From the NCBI RefSeq assembly GCF_003992065.1, contig NZ_RQUZ01000004.1, positions 108,057-172,056 of the forward strand: a stretch of DNA of 64,000 nucleotides, in the 5' to 3' direction. Each line of letters starts with the position of its first letter. Positions within the stretch are counted from its first letter, which is position 1. This document shows positions 18,061-28,194 of this stretch, piece by piece. Source of the stretch: Veillonella seminalis. Lineage in GTDB: Bacteria > Bacillota > Negativicutes > Veillonellales > Veillonellaceae. The notes under the pieces are model-generated. The model searched no databases and was not told where the DNA came from. It worked only from the letters and a program-made list of their open reading frames with translations. A program made the translations under genes and the position numbers.

Positions 18061-19092
18061 CTATATTTGAATCCCCTTTATTTCGATACCACTTCGTCTT
18101 ATTTCATCTTCTGTTGTTAATCCTTCTCTTACAGCACGTTCTGCAGATCTTCTCAATGTCGGATTTACATATTGTTCACAATTTTGCCAGTCAATTGCTT
18201 TATTTGGTAACGCCAATAATTCATATATTGCCATACGTCCACAAATCCCCGAGCTAGTTATTCGCCGCACTAAACGTTGTGCTATAGCACCCAACAAAGT
18301 AGCTCGTACTAAATAATCTTCTATTCCCATATCAAGCAATCTTTCTCTTACCCCTAGTGCAGTATTAGTGTGAATAGTTGCCAAAACACGATGTCCTGTT
18401 AAAGCTGCTTGAACTGCCAATTCAGCGGTCTCACGATCACGAATTTCTCCGACCATAATCGTATCCGGATCTTGTCTCAAAACAGCTCGTAATGCCTTAG
18501 GAAAAGTTAACCCTGCTTTAGGATTTATTTGTACCTGTATTGCCCCCGGTATATCCGCTTCTACAGGATTTTCCAAAGATATTACATTATCTGTCACTGT
18601 ATTTAGCATCCTAAGCAATGCATATAAAGTACTCGTTTTACCGGAACCGGTTGGTCCTGAAATTAATAATAAGCCATACGGTCTATGTAATAATTCAGTT
18701 ACAGTTTGAATCATCTCATCAGCCATCCCAAGTTCTGATAAACTTTTGTAGCAATTTTCATTTCCCACTATACGACATACAATAGTCTCCCCATAGACTG
18801 AGGATAGTGATGAAACACGAAGCATGATCTCCTTTTTATTTTTATCTTGCCAACACCAACGGCCATCTTGTGGCAGACGCTTTTCACTGATATCCATACC
18901 ACTTAAAATTTTTATTCGATTGATTAACTTATCTGCAATATTCTTTTCTATTTGCTCAAATACATTGAGCACTCCATCAATTCGAAAACGAATTAAGGCA
19001 CCTTCTTTAGTAGCATCAAAGTGAATATCACTGGCCTTCTCCCTAACAGCCTGACCAATCAATCGGTCTAACTCTAATTCAACATGAAACAT
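18061..19092 (-). CDS. pilB: PilB/GspE-like assembly ATPase, short form
   Basis: 343 residues. Walker A GPTGSGKTSTLYA, LENPVEADIPGAIQVQINPKAG, Walker B LRQDPDTIMVGEIRD and the His box ALTGHRVLATIHTN match the assembly (GspE/PilB) branch. The usual N-terminal MshEN domain is missing. The tetra-cysteine zinc loop between QRLVRR and GRMAIYELL has been replaced by a few residues with one Cys. It is the first gene of the operon, preceded by AAAGGAGGCG. Confidence 0.85.
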   Translation of the reverse strand: MFHVELELDRLIGQAVREKASDIHFDATKEGALIRFRIDGVLNVFEQIEKNIADKLINRIKILSGMDISEKRLPQDGRWCWQDKNKKEIMLRVSSLSSVYGETIVCRIVGNENCYKSLSELGMADEMIQTVTELLHRPYGLLLISGPTGSGKTSTLYALLRMLNTVTDNVISLENPVEADIPGAIQVQINPKAGLTFPKALRAVLRQDPDTIMVGEIRDRETAELAVQAALTGHRVLATIHTNTALGVRERLLDMGIEDYLVRATLLGAIAQRLVRRITSSGICGRMAIYELLALPNKAIDWQNCEQYVNPTLRRSAERAVREGLTTEDEIRRSGIEIKGIQI

Positions 19093-19203
19093 AATCGCCT
19101 CCTTTATACCCTGCTACAAGAGAAGATTTCTTTTTTTTAAATATAATTCCTGCTTAAATCCACCAATGGTGCTCATTGGCACTGACAGTATGACTGAGCA
19201 CAC

Positions 19204-19280
19204 AAAAAACACCCTTTAATCGCCTTTATCGTAGCCAACCTGACATATTGGCTATCAAAAACGACTAAAGAGTGTTTTAA
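19204..19280 (-). terminator. Compound hairpin after hutI
   Basis: AAAACACCCTTTAATCG (from 19205) pairs imperfectly with CGACTAAAGAGTGTTTT, and the loop contains a second stem (AGCCAA / TTGGCT). The outer arms end in A- and T-runs on both sides. It lies between the hutI stop and the pilus operon, so it is a terminator for hutI. Confidence 0.65.
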
Positions 19281-19351
19281 ACGAGGTATAAACATGTATG
19301 AAGAAGTTTGAAGTTTTATTTGAAGTTTAATTGTTAAAGGCTATGTTGTTC

Positions 19352-20596
19352 TTACGCCTGGTGAACGACTTTACCTTTTTTAATTACCGTTTCTACAATA
19401 TTCACGCCCGTATGGTACGGCAAGAATTTGTAGGATGGGTATTGAAGGATAACAAGGTCTGCTTGTTTACCTTCTTCAATGGAGCCGATTTTATCCGCAC
19501 GTCCAACAGCGGCAGCCCCATTTAAGGTAAGAGCCGTAATGGCTTCTTCGGCAGTCATGCCCATATAGATAACACCGAGAGCAATCATAAGAGGTACAGA
19601 GTTGGTAAAACCGCTGCCCGGATTGAAGTCGGTAGCGAGTGCTACGGCACAACCGGCATCAATCATTTTGCGATCCGGTGCAAACGGTTCTTTGAGGCAA
19701 AATGCGGTGGTCGGTAACAAAGTGGCTACCGTATCGCTATTTGCCAATGCTTTAATACCTTCATCGGATGCATGTAATAAGTGATCGGCCGAGGTACAGC
19801 CAAGTTCGGCACCCAGTTCGGCACCGCCCAAGGTTACAATTTCATCGGCATGAATCTTTAAGTCAAAGCCCATATCTTTGGCTTGTTGCAAGAATTTGCG
19901 ACTTTCTTCAATGGAGAAAACGCCTTTTTCACAGAAGATATCACAGAATTGAGCGAGATCTGCTTTTTTAACGTCCGGCATAACTTCTTTAATAAGGAAT
20001 TCCAAGAATTCTTCGTTACGACCTTTATATTCCGGCGGAATGGAGTGCGCCCCCAAAAAGGTGCGCACAATTTCTACGGGCTGGCGCTTTTCCAATTCTT
20101 TCATGACTTCCAGCTGTTTGAGCTCCGTATCGTGGTCCATACCGTAACCACTCTTACCTTCCACCGTGGTAATACCAAAAGCGAGCATTTTTTTCAAAAT
20201 ATCCATGCTGTGATCAATCAACTCTTCCCCGGAGGCTTCGCGAGTCGCCTTCATGGTGTTGTTGATACCGCCGCCCCGTTCCATGATTTCCATATACGTC
20301 ATGCCTTCCATGCGCCATAGAAATTCATCGGCACGGTAACCGCCGAATACGAAGTGGGTATGAGAATCTACGAAACCCGGCAATACGGTTTTACCGGTAG
20401 CATCGATTTGTTTATCTGCCGGAACCGTTTTTGCCCATTCCGTCTCGTCACCGACGGCCGTAATGCGGCCGTCTTCGATGAGAACAGAGGCGTTTTCATA
20501 GATTTTGATATCTTTCATAGCTGCCCCTTTAAGTGCCGTATGACCTACCGGTGTTACGACTTGAGCAGCATTTTTTATAAGCAATTGGTCTCCCAT
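19352..20596 (-). CDS. hutI: Imidazolonepropionase
   Basis: Third enzyme of histidine degradation, opening imidazolone-5-propionate to N-formimino-glutamate in the cytoplasm. 414 residues of the amidohydrolase fold. The metal-binding DSHTHFVFGG, the substrate-loop GRNEEFLEF region, IHADEIVTLGGAELGAELG and the catalytic ATDFNPGSGFTNSVPL are all visible. AAAGGAG precedes the ATG. It is 96 bases downstream of hutU and shares its orientation. Confidence 0.95.
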   Translation of the reverse strand: MGDQLLIKNAAQVVTPVGHTALKGAAMKDIKIYENASVLIEDGRITAVGDETEWAKTVPADKQIDATGKTVLPGFVDSHTHFVFGGYRADEFLWRMEGMTYMEIMERGGGINNTMKATREASGEELIDHSMDILKKMLAFGITTVEGKSGYGMDHDTELKQLEVMKELEKRQPVEIVRTFLGAHSIPPEYKGRNEEFLEFLIKEVMPDVKKADLAQFCDIFCEKGVFSIEESRKFLQQAKDMGFDLKIHADEIVTLGGAELGAELGCTSADHLLHASDEGIKALANSDTVATLLPTTAFCLKEPFAPDRKMIDAGCAVALATDFNPGSGFTNSVPLMIALGVIYMGMTAEEAITALTLNGAAAVGRADKIGSIEEGKQADLVILQYPSYKFLPYHTGVNIVETVIKKGKVVHQA

Positions 20597-20692
20597 ATTC
20601 AGCTCCTTTCGATTAGTATTAATGTTCTATTAGTTAATATCTGTACTTCTATTATACGCCTTTATGCGGAGTATTTAGTACCCCTATTTGCT

Positions 20693-22741
20693 TTAATCTT
20701 TAATGACTTTAGCAGTCGGATATACTTTGGCAACCGCAGCTTTTACTTTGGCATCGTCGGCTACGAACGGAATCGTAATATGACCAACGCCGGCACGGGA
20801 TTTGTTGAATTCAACAGCCGTTTCCATAGCATGTTCATTACGAGCCCAAGAACGACGAGCTACACCTCCGATAACGTCCCAGGATAAAGCAGAACGAATG
20901 ATTTCATCCACACGATGACTGCCGTCAAGTACGAGGCCGAAACCGCCGTTGATGGCTTTACCGATACCGGTACCGCCGCCGTTATGAAGCGCAATTAAGC
21001 TCATACCGCGAGCCGCATTCCCTGCATAGGTTTGGATAGCCATATCGGCCATAACATTGGAACCGTCTTTAATATTGGATGTTTCACGGAACGGCGAGTC
21101 TGTACCGGATACGTCATGATGGTCACGACCGAGCATAACCGGTCCGATTTCGCCTAAACGAACGAGTTCGTTAAAGCGAAGTGCAATGCGTACACGACCT
21201 ACTTCGTCTTGGTACAAGATACGAGCCTGCGTGCCGACTACCATCTTATTCTTTTCAGCATCGCGAATCCAGTTATAGTTATCGCGGTCTTGGTAACGAC
21301 GATCTACTTCAATACATTCCATGGCTGCCTGGTCGGTTTTGTGCAAATCTTCCGGTTTACCGCTGAGGCATACCCAACGGAACGGACCATAGCCGTAATC
21401 GAAAAGATGTGGACCCATAATATCTTCTACATAACTTGGCCAAATGAAACCGTCTTTTTCATCGATTCCGTTTTTCGAAATTTCTTTAACGCCTGCATCA
21501 TACACGGCTTTCATGAAGGAGTTGCCATAGTCGAAGAAGTAAATGCCTTTAGCCGTTAATTTTTTAAGAGCTACAAAGTGAGCTTTCAAAGTTTCATTAA
21601 CAAGACCATGGAATTTAGCAGGATCTTCAGCCAACATTTGAGTACGTTCTTCGAAGGTAATGCCTTTCGGACAATAACCGCCGTCATATACATTATGACA
21701 GGAAGTCTGATCGGAAATCAAATCAACGTGAACGTCATGTTCAGCGATGTATTCGAGGAGATCAACGATGTTGCCATGGTAAGCATAGGCTTTACCTTCT
21801 TTGGCAGCCATGGAATCTTGCGCCATTTTAATAACTTCAGGAATGGAGTCGGACACACCGGAAATCCAGCCTTGATCCAAACGAGTTTTGATGCGGGAAT
21901 AGTCTACTTCGGCAATGATTGCTACACAGTTGGCAATTTCAGCTGCTTTACCTTGAGCACCGCTCATGCCGCCCAAGCCGGACGTAACGAATAATTTACC
22001 GCTTAAATCGCCGTCTACCGGAATACCGAGTTTCATACGACCGGCATTCAAAATTGTATTAAAGGTACCGTGTACGATACCTTGCGGTCCGATGTACATC
22101 CAACCGCCGGCTGTCATTTGACCATAGTTAGCAACGCCCATTTCTTCGGCGATTTCCCAGTCTTTTAAATTATCAAACAAGCCAACCATCATACCGTTTG
22201 TAATGATTACGCGCGGAGCTTCCGGTTTGGAGCGGAATAACCCTACCGGATGACCGGATGCCACAACGAGGGTCTGATCTTGAGTCAATTCTTCCAAATA
22301 GCGTTTAATGAGCAAATATTGCATCCAGTCATGACATACGCTACCGGTTTCACCATAAGTAACGAGTTCATACGGATAAAGAGCTACAGCAAAGTCCAAG
22401 TTGTTGTCGATCATAACTTGGAACGCTTTCCCTTCCACACATTTACCTTTATATTCGTCGATTGGTTTGCCATGTAAATTGCCTTCAGGGCGAAAACGGT
22501 AACCATAGATACGACCGCGTGTGGTCAATTCTTCCAAGAATTCAGGAATCAATTCATCATGATATTCTTCCGGAATATAGCGTAACGCATTTTTAAGTGC
22601 TACTTCGGTTTGTTCCGGAGTCAAACGAAAACCGCGGTCAGGTGCCCGACGAATGCCTTCTTGGAAGGTTTTCTTTGGCGGTAAGCCCTTGGAGAAGTCA
22701 AGTTTGATTGTCATTGCAGATTGTACAGTTGCGTTATTCAT
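20693..22741 (-). CDS. hutU: Urocanate hydratase
   Basis: Hydrates urocanate to imidazolonepropionate using tightly bound NAD. The core contains GQMTAGGWMYIGPQGIVHGT, the SGLGGMSGAQGKAAEIA nucleotide-binding region and the C-terminal ALHNGGGTGIGKAINGGFGL. At 682 residues it is longer than the classical form of about 555; the extra length is mostly N-terminal and internal, as in the larger urocanase subgroup of anaerobes. hutH (histidine ammonia-lyase) is not in the window. Confidence 0.95.
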   Translation of the reverse strand: MNNATVQSAMTIKLDFSKGLPPKKTFQEGIRRAPDRGFRLTPEQTEVALKNALRYIPEEYHDELIPEFLEELTTRGRIYGYRFRPEGNLHGKPIDEYKGKCVEGKAFQVMIDNNLDFAVALYPYELVTYGETGSVCHDWMQYLLIKRYLEELTQDQTLVVASGHPVGLFRSKPEAPRVIITNGMMVGLFDNLKDWEIAEEMGVANYGQMTAGGWMYIGPQGIVHGTFNTILNAGRMKLGIPVDGDLSGKLFVTSGLGGMSGAQGKAAEIANCVAIIAEVDYSRIKTRLDQGWISGVSDSIPEVIKMAQDSMAAKEGKAYAYHGNIVDLLEYIAEHDVHVDLISDQTSCHNVYDGGYCPKGITFEERTQMLAEDPAKFHGLVNETLKAHFVALKKLTAKGIYFFDYGNSFMKAVYDAGVKEISKNGIDEKDGFIWPSYVEDIMGPHLFDYGYGPFRWVCLSGKPEDLHKTDQAAMECIEVDRRYQDRDNYNWIRDAEKNKMVVGTQARILYQDEVGRVRIALRFNELVRLGEIGPVMLGRDHHDVSGTDSPFRETSNIKDGSNVMADMAIQTYAGNAARGMSLIALHNGGGTGIGKAINGGFGLVLDGSHRVDEIIRSALSWDVIGGVARRSWARNEHAMETAVEFNKSRAGVGHITIPFVADDAKVKAAVAKVYPTAKVIKD

Positions 22742-22770
22742 AGGTCCACCCCTTTTGCAAAATTACGACT

Positions 22771-22787
22771 GACAAATTCCATTTGTC
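22771..22787. promoter_or_regulatory. Perfect palindrome in the hutU leader
   Basis: GACAAAT-TCC-ATTTGTC is a perfect 7-3-7 inverted repeat 30 bases upstream of the hutU start. It could be an operator for a hut regulator or an RNA hairpin near the ribosome-binding site. No further copy was noticed at other hut genes. Confidence 0.4.
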
Positions 22788-22997
22788 GGTTCATACACTT
22801 GGTACATACAATTACACTTATGCGTATATTTACTACCTTCTTACTTGTATTTTAAATAATTCTAATCTGAAAAACGTCCAAGAAAATCCAACATAATTTG
22901 AATTATAATTTTGATTAATTCTAAGCTTTTTTAGTAATTTATCCGTAAATCACTAAAAATTTGACAAAATAACTGTGAATCATCTTGAAAATAATAA

Positions 22998-23065
22998 AAG
23001 CAGTTTCTAAGTCACATGGTCACAAAGTTGTACAACTTATAAGTAACCGAACTTAGAAACTGCTT
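22998..23065 (-). terminator. Terminator after the Nfn fusion gene
   Basis: A 15-bp perfect stem pairs AAGCAGTTTCTAAGT (22998-23012) with ACTTAGAAACTGCTT (23051-23065). On the minus strand it runs into TTTTATTATTTT. The loop contains the 14-base palindrome AAGTTGTACAACTT. The remaining 200-odd bases towards hutU are AT-rich leader with no gene that I can see. Confidence 0.75.
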
Positions 23066-23140
23066 TTTTACATTTTATTTTGTTTTTAGCCTACTGTATA
23101 TCTGTGAGCTAATATAATCCGCATGTAATCCGTCTGCCGA

Positions 23141-25423
23141 TTATTTGGACAAATACTCATCAATGGCACTCGCAGCCTGTTTACCGGCACCCATAGCCAA
23201 AATAACGGTAGCTGCCCCGGTTACCGCATCACCGCCGGCAAAAACGCCCGGTCTGGTGGTAGCACCTTTTTCATCGGCAATAATACCGCCCCAAGCCTCG
23301 GTATCAAGGCCTTTGGTGGTAGAGCGAATCAATGGGTTCGGATTGGTACCGAGTGACATAATAACCGTATCACAAGGAATAACGAATTCGGAGCCGGCGA
23401 TTTCCTTTGGACGACGACGACCGGATGCATCCGGTTCACCTAATTCCATTTTGATACATTTAACGCCGGTTACCCAACCTTTATCATCGTGAAGAATTTC
23501 AATCGGATTGGTCAATAAATTGAATTCAACTCCTTCTTCCTTAGCGTGATGGACTTCTTCGGCACGAGCCGGAATTTCTTCTTCACTGCGACGATATACA
23601 ATCTTAGATTCGGATCCCAAACGAAGAGCCGTACGAGCCGCATCCATAGCCACATTACCGGCCCCAACCGTTACGCACACTTTACCGATGGCAATCGGTG
23701 TATCATACGTATCGTCATAAGATTTCATAAGGTTGGCACGAGTCAAAAATTCATTGGCCGATAAAACACCGTTTGATGATTCGCCCGGAATGTGCATGAA
23801 TTTAGGAAGCCCCGCACCGGAACCGATGAATACCGCTTTGAAGTCTTCTTTATCCATCAAATGATCAATTGTTACAGTACGACCGATGATAACGTCAGTT
23901 TCAAACTTAACGCCCAAATTCTTGATGTTTTCAACTTCTTTATTTACGATGCGATCTTTCGGCAAACGGAATTCAGGAATGCCATACGCCAATACGCCGC
24001 CCAATTTGTGAAGCGATTCAAATACGGTTACATCATAGCCTTTTTTAGCAAGGTCACCGGCACAGCTGAGACCGGCAGGACCGGAACCGATAACGGCAAC
24101 TTTAATGCCCTTAGAAGGTTCTTTTTCACCGAACACCACGCCATTAGCCAAGTTTGTATCGGCTACAAAGCGTTCCAATTTACCGATGGCCACCGCTTCG
24201 TTACGAATCCCCATAACGCAAGCACCTTCACACTGTTCTTCCTGCGGGCAAACACGACCGCAAATAGCCGGTAAGGCACTTTGTTCTGCAATAATACGAC
24301 CGGCTTCTTCAATATCCCCTGCTTTTAACGCTTGAATAAATCCCGGAATATTGATATGTACCGGACAGGCTTCAACGCAACGCGGCACTTTACAGTTCAA
24401 GCAACGTTGAGCTTCGAGCATTGCTTCTGTCTGACTGTAACCGTAGCAAACTTCTTCAAAATTGGTAGCACGTACAGCCGGATCTTGTTCACGAACCGGA
24501 ATACGTTTTGCCTTATCTGTAAGTTCTGTCGTTTCAGCACTTTCTTCGGAACGACAAGTGCAATCAGGGTTCGGATGAGCTTTATCCATTTCACGAATTA
24601 ATTTACGACCTTCTTCGCACTTGTACATAGTCTGACGCTGCATAGCATTGTCAAAATCTACCAAATAGCCGTCAAATTCAGGACCGTCAACGCAAGTAAA
24701 TTTAACTTCATTACCGATGGTAACACGGCAAGCACCGCACATGCCGGTACCGTCAACCATGATGGAGTTCAAAGATACAACGATTGGAATGTTCAATTCT
24801 TTAGCCGCAATGGTAGCAAATTTCATCATAATCATCGGACCGATAGCCACAATGTGATTATATTCTTTATCGTTAGCGATTAAGTCTTTCATGCAGGCTA
24901 CTACATTACCATGGAATCCGGTGGAGCCGTCATCGGTAGCCAAGTACAAATTACCGGCTACGGAACGCATCTGTTCTTCGTAAATAATTAAATCTTTATT
25001 ACGGGCCCCAATGATAACATCGGCAGCACAACCGCGAGATTTTAAGTATTTAACCTGCGGATAAACCGGTGCTGTACCCACACCACCGCATAAGAATAAA
25101 ATTTTCTTACTTTGCAATTCTTCATCAGACAATTCCGCTAAGTCAGTCGGATTTCCTAAAGGGCCTACAAAGTCTGTCAAAAAGTCGCCTTCTTCCAATT
25201 TGGCAAGTTTTTGCGTAGAGTCACCCAATGTTTGGAAAACGATGCTTACCGTACCGGCTTCACGGTCATAATCCGTAATAGTAAGCGGTACACGTTCACC
25301 GTATTCGCCGTGTTTCACAATTACAAATTGCCCCGGCAAAGCCGATTCGGCTAAACGTGGGGCTAAAATATCATACTGGTACATATTCGCATGTAATATG
25401 ATTTTTCTTACAATTTTGAACAA
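23141..25423 (-). CDS. Fused NfnA-NfnB: NADH-dependent ferredoxin:NADP+ oxidoreductase
   Basis: A 760-residue fusion. Residues 1-280 are an FNR-like FAD/NAD domain (FLCGGVGTAPVYPQVKYLK) ending in the [2Fe-2S] motif DGTGMCGACRVTIGNEVKFTC, as in NfnA. Residues about 310-760 are a GltA-like NfnB half: CLNCKVPRCVEACPV and ICGRVCPQEEQCEGACV for [4Fe-4S] clusters, VIGSGPAGLSCAGDLAKKG for FAD, and VTVGAGNVAMDAARTALRLG for NAD(P). NfnAB couples NADH and reduced ferredoxin to NADP reduction by electron bifurcation. The start is TTG with GGAG nine bases upstream. An older annotation could be glutamate synthase small subunit, but no large subunit is present. Confidence 0.85.
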   Translation of the reverse strand: MFKIVRKIILHANMYQYDILAPRLAESALPGQFVIVKHGEYGERVPLTITDYDREAGTVSIVFQTLGDSTQKLAKLEEGDFLTDFVGPLGNPTDLAELSDEELQSKKILFLCGGVGTAPVYPQVKYLKSRGCAADVIIGARNKDLIIYEEQMRSVAGNLYLATDDGSTGFHGNVVACMKDLIANDKEYNHIVAIGPMIMMKFATIAAKELNIPIVVSLNSIMVDGTGMCGACRVTIGNEVKFTCVDGPEFDGYLVDFDNAMQRQTMYKCEEGRKLIREMDKAHPNPDCTCRSEESAETTELTDKAKRIPVREQDPAVRATNFEEVCYGYSQTEAMLEAQRCLNCKVPRCVEACPVHINIPGFIQALKAGDIEEAGRIIAEQSALPAICGRVCPQEEQCEGACVMGIRNEAVAIGKLERFVADTNLANGVVFGEKEPSKGIKVAVIGSGPAGLSCAGDLAKKGYDVTVFESLHKLGGVLAYGIPEFRLPKDRIVNKEVENIKNLGVKFETDVIIGRTVTIDHLMDKEDFKAVFIGSGAGLPKFMHIPGESSNGVLSANEFLTRANLMKSYDDTYDTPIAIGKVCVTVGAGNVAMDAARTALRLGSESKIVYRRSEEEIPARAEEVHHAKEEGVEFNLLTNPIEILHDDKGWVTGVKCIKMELGEPDASGRRRPKEIAGSEFVIPCDTVIMSLGTNPNPLIRSTTKGLDTEAWGGIIADEKGATTRPGVFAGGDAVTGAATVILAMGAGKQAASAIDEYLSK

Positions 25424-25653
25424 GAGAACTCACTCCTTTGCGAGACTAAATACCTACAGACCGGTTTTAATGCCGACAGCAACTGTACAGCGTTTCTTTT
25501 TCCCTATACCGATCCTGTTACCTAACACTTTTGATTCTACCAATCCTACATGAATTTTGTGTACATCATAATACTTATTCTACACCCAAAAGAGTAATAT
25601 AAAAAATTACATTTTTGCATATTCAAGTATCTATCTGTCATAATTTTCGAAAA

Positions 25654-25688
25654 AAACAGAGCAGTTTTCCTAAAAACTGCTCTGTTTA
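25654..25688 (-). terminator. Terminator after fchA
   Basis: AAACAGAGCAGTTTT pairs perfectly with AAAACTGCTCTGTTT around a short loop, and on the minus strand is followed by TTTTTTCG. It lies 95 bases after the fchA stop. The rest of the 25424-25782 gap shows no gene. Confidence 0.85.
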
Positions 25689-25782
25689 TTCACATTTTAA
25701 AGCTTTTCATCAGGTTAAAGGTTTTACAATCCCCATGACATCAAGTATCAAGTCATTGTGTATATTTTTAATTATGAAAAGC

Positions 25783-26403
25783 TTACAAATTTACTTTTTG
25801 TAATAAGCCTTGTTCTTTAGCATCGATGGCTTCTTCAATGCTTGCCATTTTCTGATTCATATCGGCTACAAAAGCTTCATCTTTAATACTGCCTAAATTG
25901 ATCTTTACATTTAAGAAAGCACCATGTACGGCTGTTCTGGCATTCATAGTAGCCACGGCACCGTCGGTAACGGCATTCTGGTTGCCTTTTTCAATAACGG
26001 CTTCAGCTAACGGCAATAATTGATTAGCCAATTCACCGATTTTAAAAGGTACCAAAGCAGCGCCTTTAGTAGCTTCTTGAATAGCCGCGGAACGAGCTTT
26101 TTTATCTTCGTCCGTTTCTTTCGGCAATTTGAAAGCAGCCATAATTTTATTGAATGCGGCACTATCTTCATCAATGAAAGCCAAGAATTGAGCTTTCATG
26201 TCGTGAGCTTTAGCCTGAATATCTTTCATTTCAACTTCCACAGCGGCATATTTTTCCTTGCCGATAGTAAGGGACGCCACCATTTCAATCAAAGCTGCAC
26301 CGGCTGCCCCGTTAAGAGCCGCAATACTGCCACCGCCCGGAGCCGGAGAATCAGAGCCGGTTTCATTAATAAACGCTTCTACGGATAAAGCTTTTAATTC
26401 CAT
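25783..26403 (-). CDS. fchA: Formiminotetrahydrofolate cyclodeaminase
   Basis: Converts 5-formimino-THF to 5,10-methenyl-THF plus ammonia. 206 residues of the FTCD_C helical family, with the hallmark DSPAPGGGSIAALNGAAGAAL near the N-terminus. The ATG at 26403 is chosen over 26418 because GGGAGG precedes it at seven bases. It follows fhs and works directly after FtcD. Confidence 0.93.
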   Translation of the reverse strand: MELKALSVEAFINETGSDSPAPGGGSIAALNGAAGAALIEMVASLTIGKEKYAAVEVEMKDIQAKAHDMKAQFLAFIDEDSAAFNKIMAAFKLPKETDEDKKARSAAIQEATKGAALVPFKIGELANQLLPLAEAVIEKGNQNAVTDGAVATMNARTAVHGAFLNVKINLGSIKDEAFVADMNQKMASIEEAIDAKEQGLLQKVNL

Positions 26404-26523
26404 TATGTATCCTCCCAAGTGAGTATATTATGCGTAAACATTACTTGCCAAAACCCGATAATCATACATTTGACGCGTAAATTCAATATGCACTGTATTT
26501 ACCGTATTTAAGTAAACCGAAAT

Positions 26524-28194
26524 TTAGAATAAACCGGTAATCTTACCGTCCGCATCAATATCCATGTTCAAAGCAGCCGGTTTCTTAGGTAAGCCCGGCA
26601 TAACCATGATATTGCTGGTTTGGCAAACGATAAAGCCTGCACCGTTAGCTACGCGTACGTCTTGTACGGTAATGTTGAAGTCTTTCGGTGCGCCCAATAA
26701 GGCCGGATTATCGCTCAAAGAATATTGTGTTTTGGCGATACAAACAGGTAATTTATCAAGGCCCCAATCTTCTAATTGTTTAATTTGCTTTTTAGCATTG
26801 GTCGTAAATTCAACGCCGTCACCGCCGTAAATTTTTTGTACAATTTTCGTTAATTTTTCAGGAATGGTGTCTTCCTTATCATACATAGTCTTAGGTGTAA
26901 TGTTGGTACCTTCTACCATAGCGGCAATTTGTTTAGCCATGTCGATACCACCGTCACCGCCTTTTTCCCAACATTCGTTAAGGCTTACATCCACACCGTA
27001 ACTGTCGCATTTCTGCAACAATTTTTCAATTTCAGCCGGTGTATCGGACGAGAATTTATTAATGGCTACCAATACAGGCAAACCAAAAGCACGAATGTTT
27101 TCAACCTGTTTAGCAAGGTTTACAAAACCGGCATTAACGGCTTCTATGTTTTCTTCGTTTAAGTCGGCTTTTTTCACACCGCCATGCATTTTGAGCGCAC
27201 GAATTGTCGCTACGATAATAACGGCATGTGGGAATAAGTTGCCGTACGGACATTTAATGTCGAGGAATTTTTCAGCCCCAAGATCGGCACCGAAACCGGC
27301 TTCCGTAATTACGATATCACCCAATTTAAGGGCCATTTTAGTTGCCAAAATGGAGTTACAGCCGTGTGCAATATTGGCAAACGGACCGCCATGAACGATA
27401 GCCGGGGTATGTTCCAATGTCTGTACCAAGTTAGGTTTGATAGCATCTTTCATGAGCATAGCCATGGCGCCTTCACAACCGAGCTGATGTACATAAACTG
27501 GTTTATCATCATAGGTGCTGCCGATAACAATACGACCAAAGCGTTCTTTTAAGTCTTGAAGACTTGTTGCCAAACATAAGGCAGCCATAATTTCAGACGC
27601 TACGGTAATCATGAAATGGTCTTCGCGTGGGAAGCCGCATACTTTACCGCCCATTCCCACAACAACATTGCGAAGAGCACGGTCGTTCATATCCATAACG
27701 CGTTTCCATGAAATCTGACGCACATCAATATTTAATTCATTACCTTGATGAACATGATTGTCAATCATAGCAGACAACAAGTTATTGGCCGCCGTAATGG
27801 CATGCATATCACCGGTAAAGTGAAGATTAATATCATCCATCGGTACAACTTGAGCATAACCGCCGCCGGCAGCGCCGCCCTTAATACCGAATACCGGTCC
27901 CAAAGAAGGTTCACGCAAAGCAACAACGGTCTTCTTACCGATTTTATTCAAAGCTTGTGCCAAACCGATACTGGTCGTGGATTTACCTTCACCGGCCGGG
28001 GTTGGCGTGATTGCTGTAACAAGAACTAATTTACCATCCGGTTTATCTTCCAAACGTTTTAATACATCGAGAGATATTTTAGCTTTATAATGACCGTATT
28101 GTTCCAATTCTTGTGGCAAAATGCCGCAATCTTCGGCAATTTTGGTAATCGGTTCCATCTGATTCGCTTGCGCAATTTCAATATCGCTGAACAT
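26524..28194 (-). CDS. fhs: Formate--tetrahydrofolate ligase
   Basis: 556 residues. The ATP-binding [20 protein letters not shown], the [24 protein letters not shown] segment and [20 protein letters not shown] region (here [14 protein letters not shown]) are conserved. The enzyme interconverts formate, ATP and THF with 10-formyl-THF. In a histidine-degrading anaerobe the reverse direction would yield ATP and formate. AGGAGG precedes the start. A weak upstream promoter (TTGAAA, 17 bases, TAAATT) is possible. Confidence 0.96.
   Translation of the reverse strand: MFSDIEIAQANQMEPITKIAEDCGILPQELEQYGHYKAKISLDVLKRLEDKPDGKLVLVTAITPTPAGEGKSTTSIGLAQALNKIGKKTVVALREPSLGPVFGIKGGAAGGGYAQVVPMDDINLHFTGDMHAITAANNLLSAMIDNHVHQGNELNIDVRQISWKRVMDMNDRALRNVVVGMGGKVCGFPREDHFMITVASEIMAALCLATSLQDLKERFGRIVIGSTYDDKPVYVHQLGCEGAMAMLMKDAIKPNLVQTLEHTPAIVHGGPFANIAHGCNSILATKMALKLGDIVITEAGFGADLGAEKFLDIKCPYGNLFPHAVIIVATIRALKMHGGVKKADLNEENIEAVNAGFVNLAKQVENIRAFGLPVLVAINKFSSDTPAEIEKLLQKCDSYGVDVSLNECWEKGGDGGIDMAKQIAAMVEGTNITPKTMYDKEDTIPEKLTKIVQKIYGGDGVEFTTNAKKQIKQLEDWGLDKLPVCIAKTQYSLSDNPALLGAPKDFNITVQDVRVANGAGFIVCQTSNIMVMPGLPKKPAALNMDIDADGKITGLF

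Noticed and set aside
10822..19092. Type II secretion system
   Set aside because: A retraction ATPase of PilT type, PilM/N/O-like proteins and a PilA-like major pilin point to a type IV pilus. No GspC, GspD or GspL/M-like genes were seen.
23141..25423. Glutamate synthase small subunit
   Set aside because: The N-terminal FNR-like half with a [2Fe-2S] motif and the lack of a large subunit fit Nfn better.
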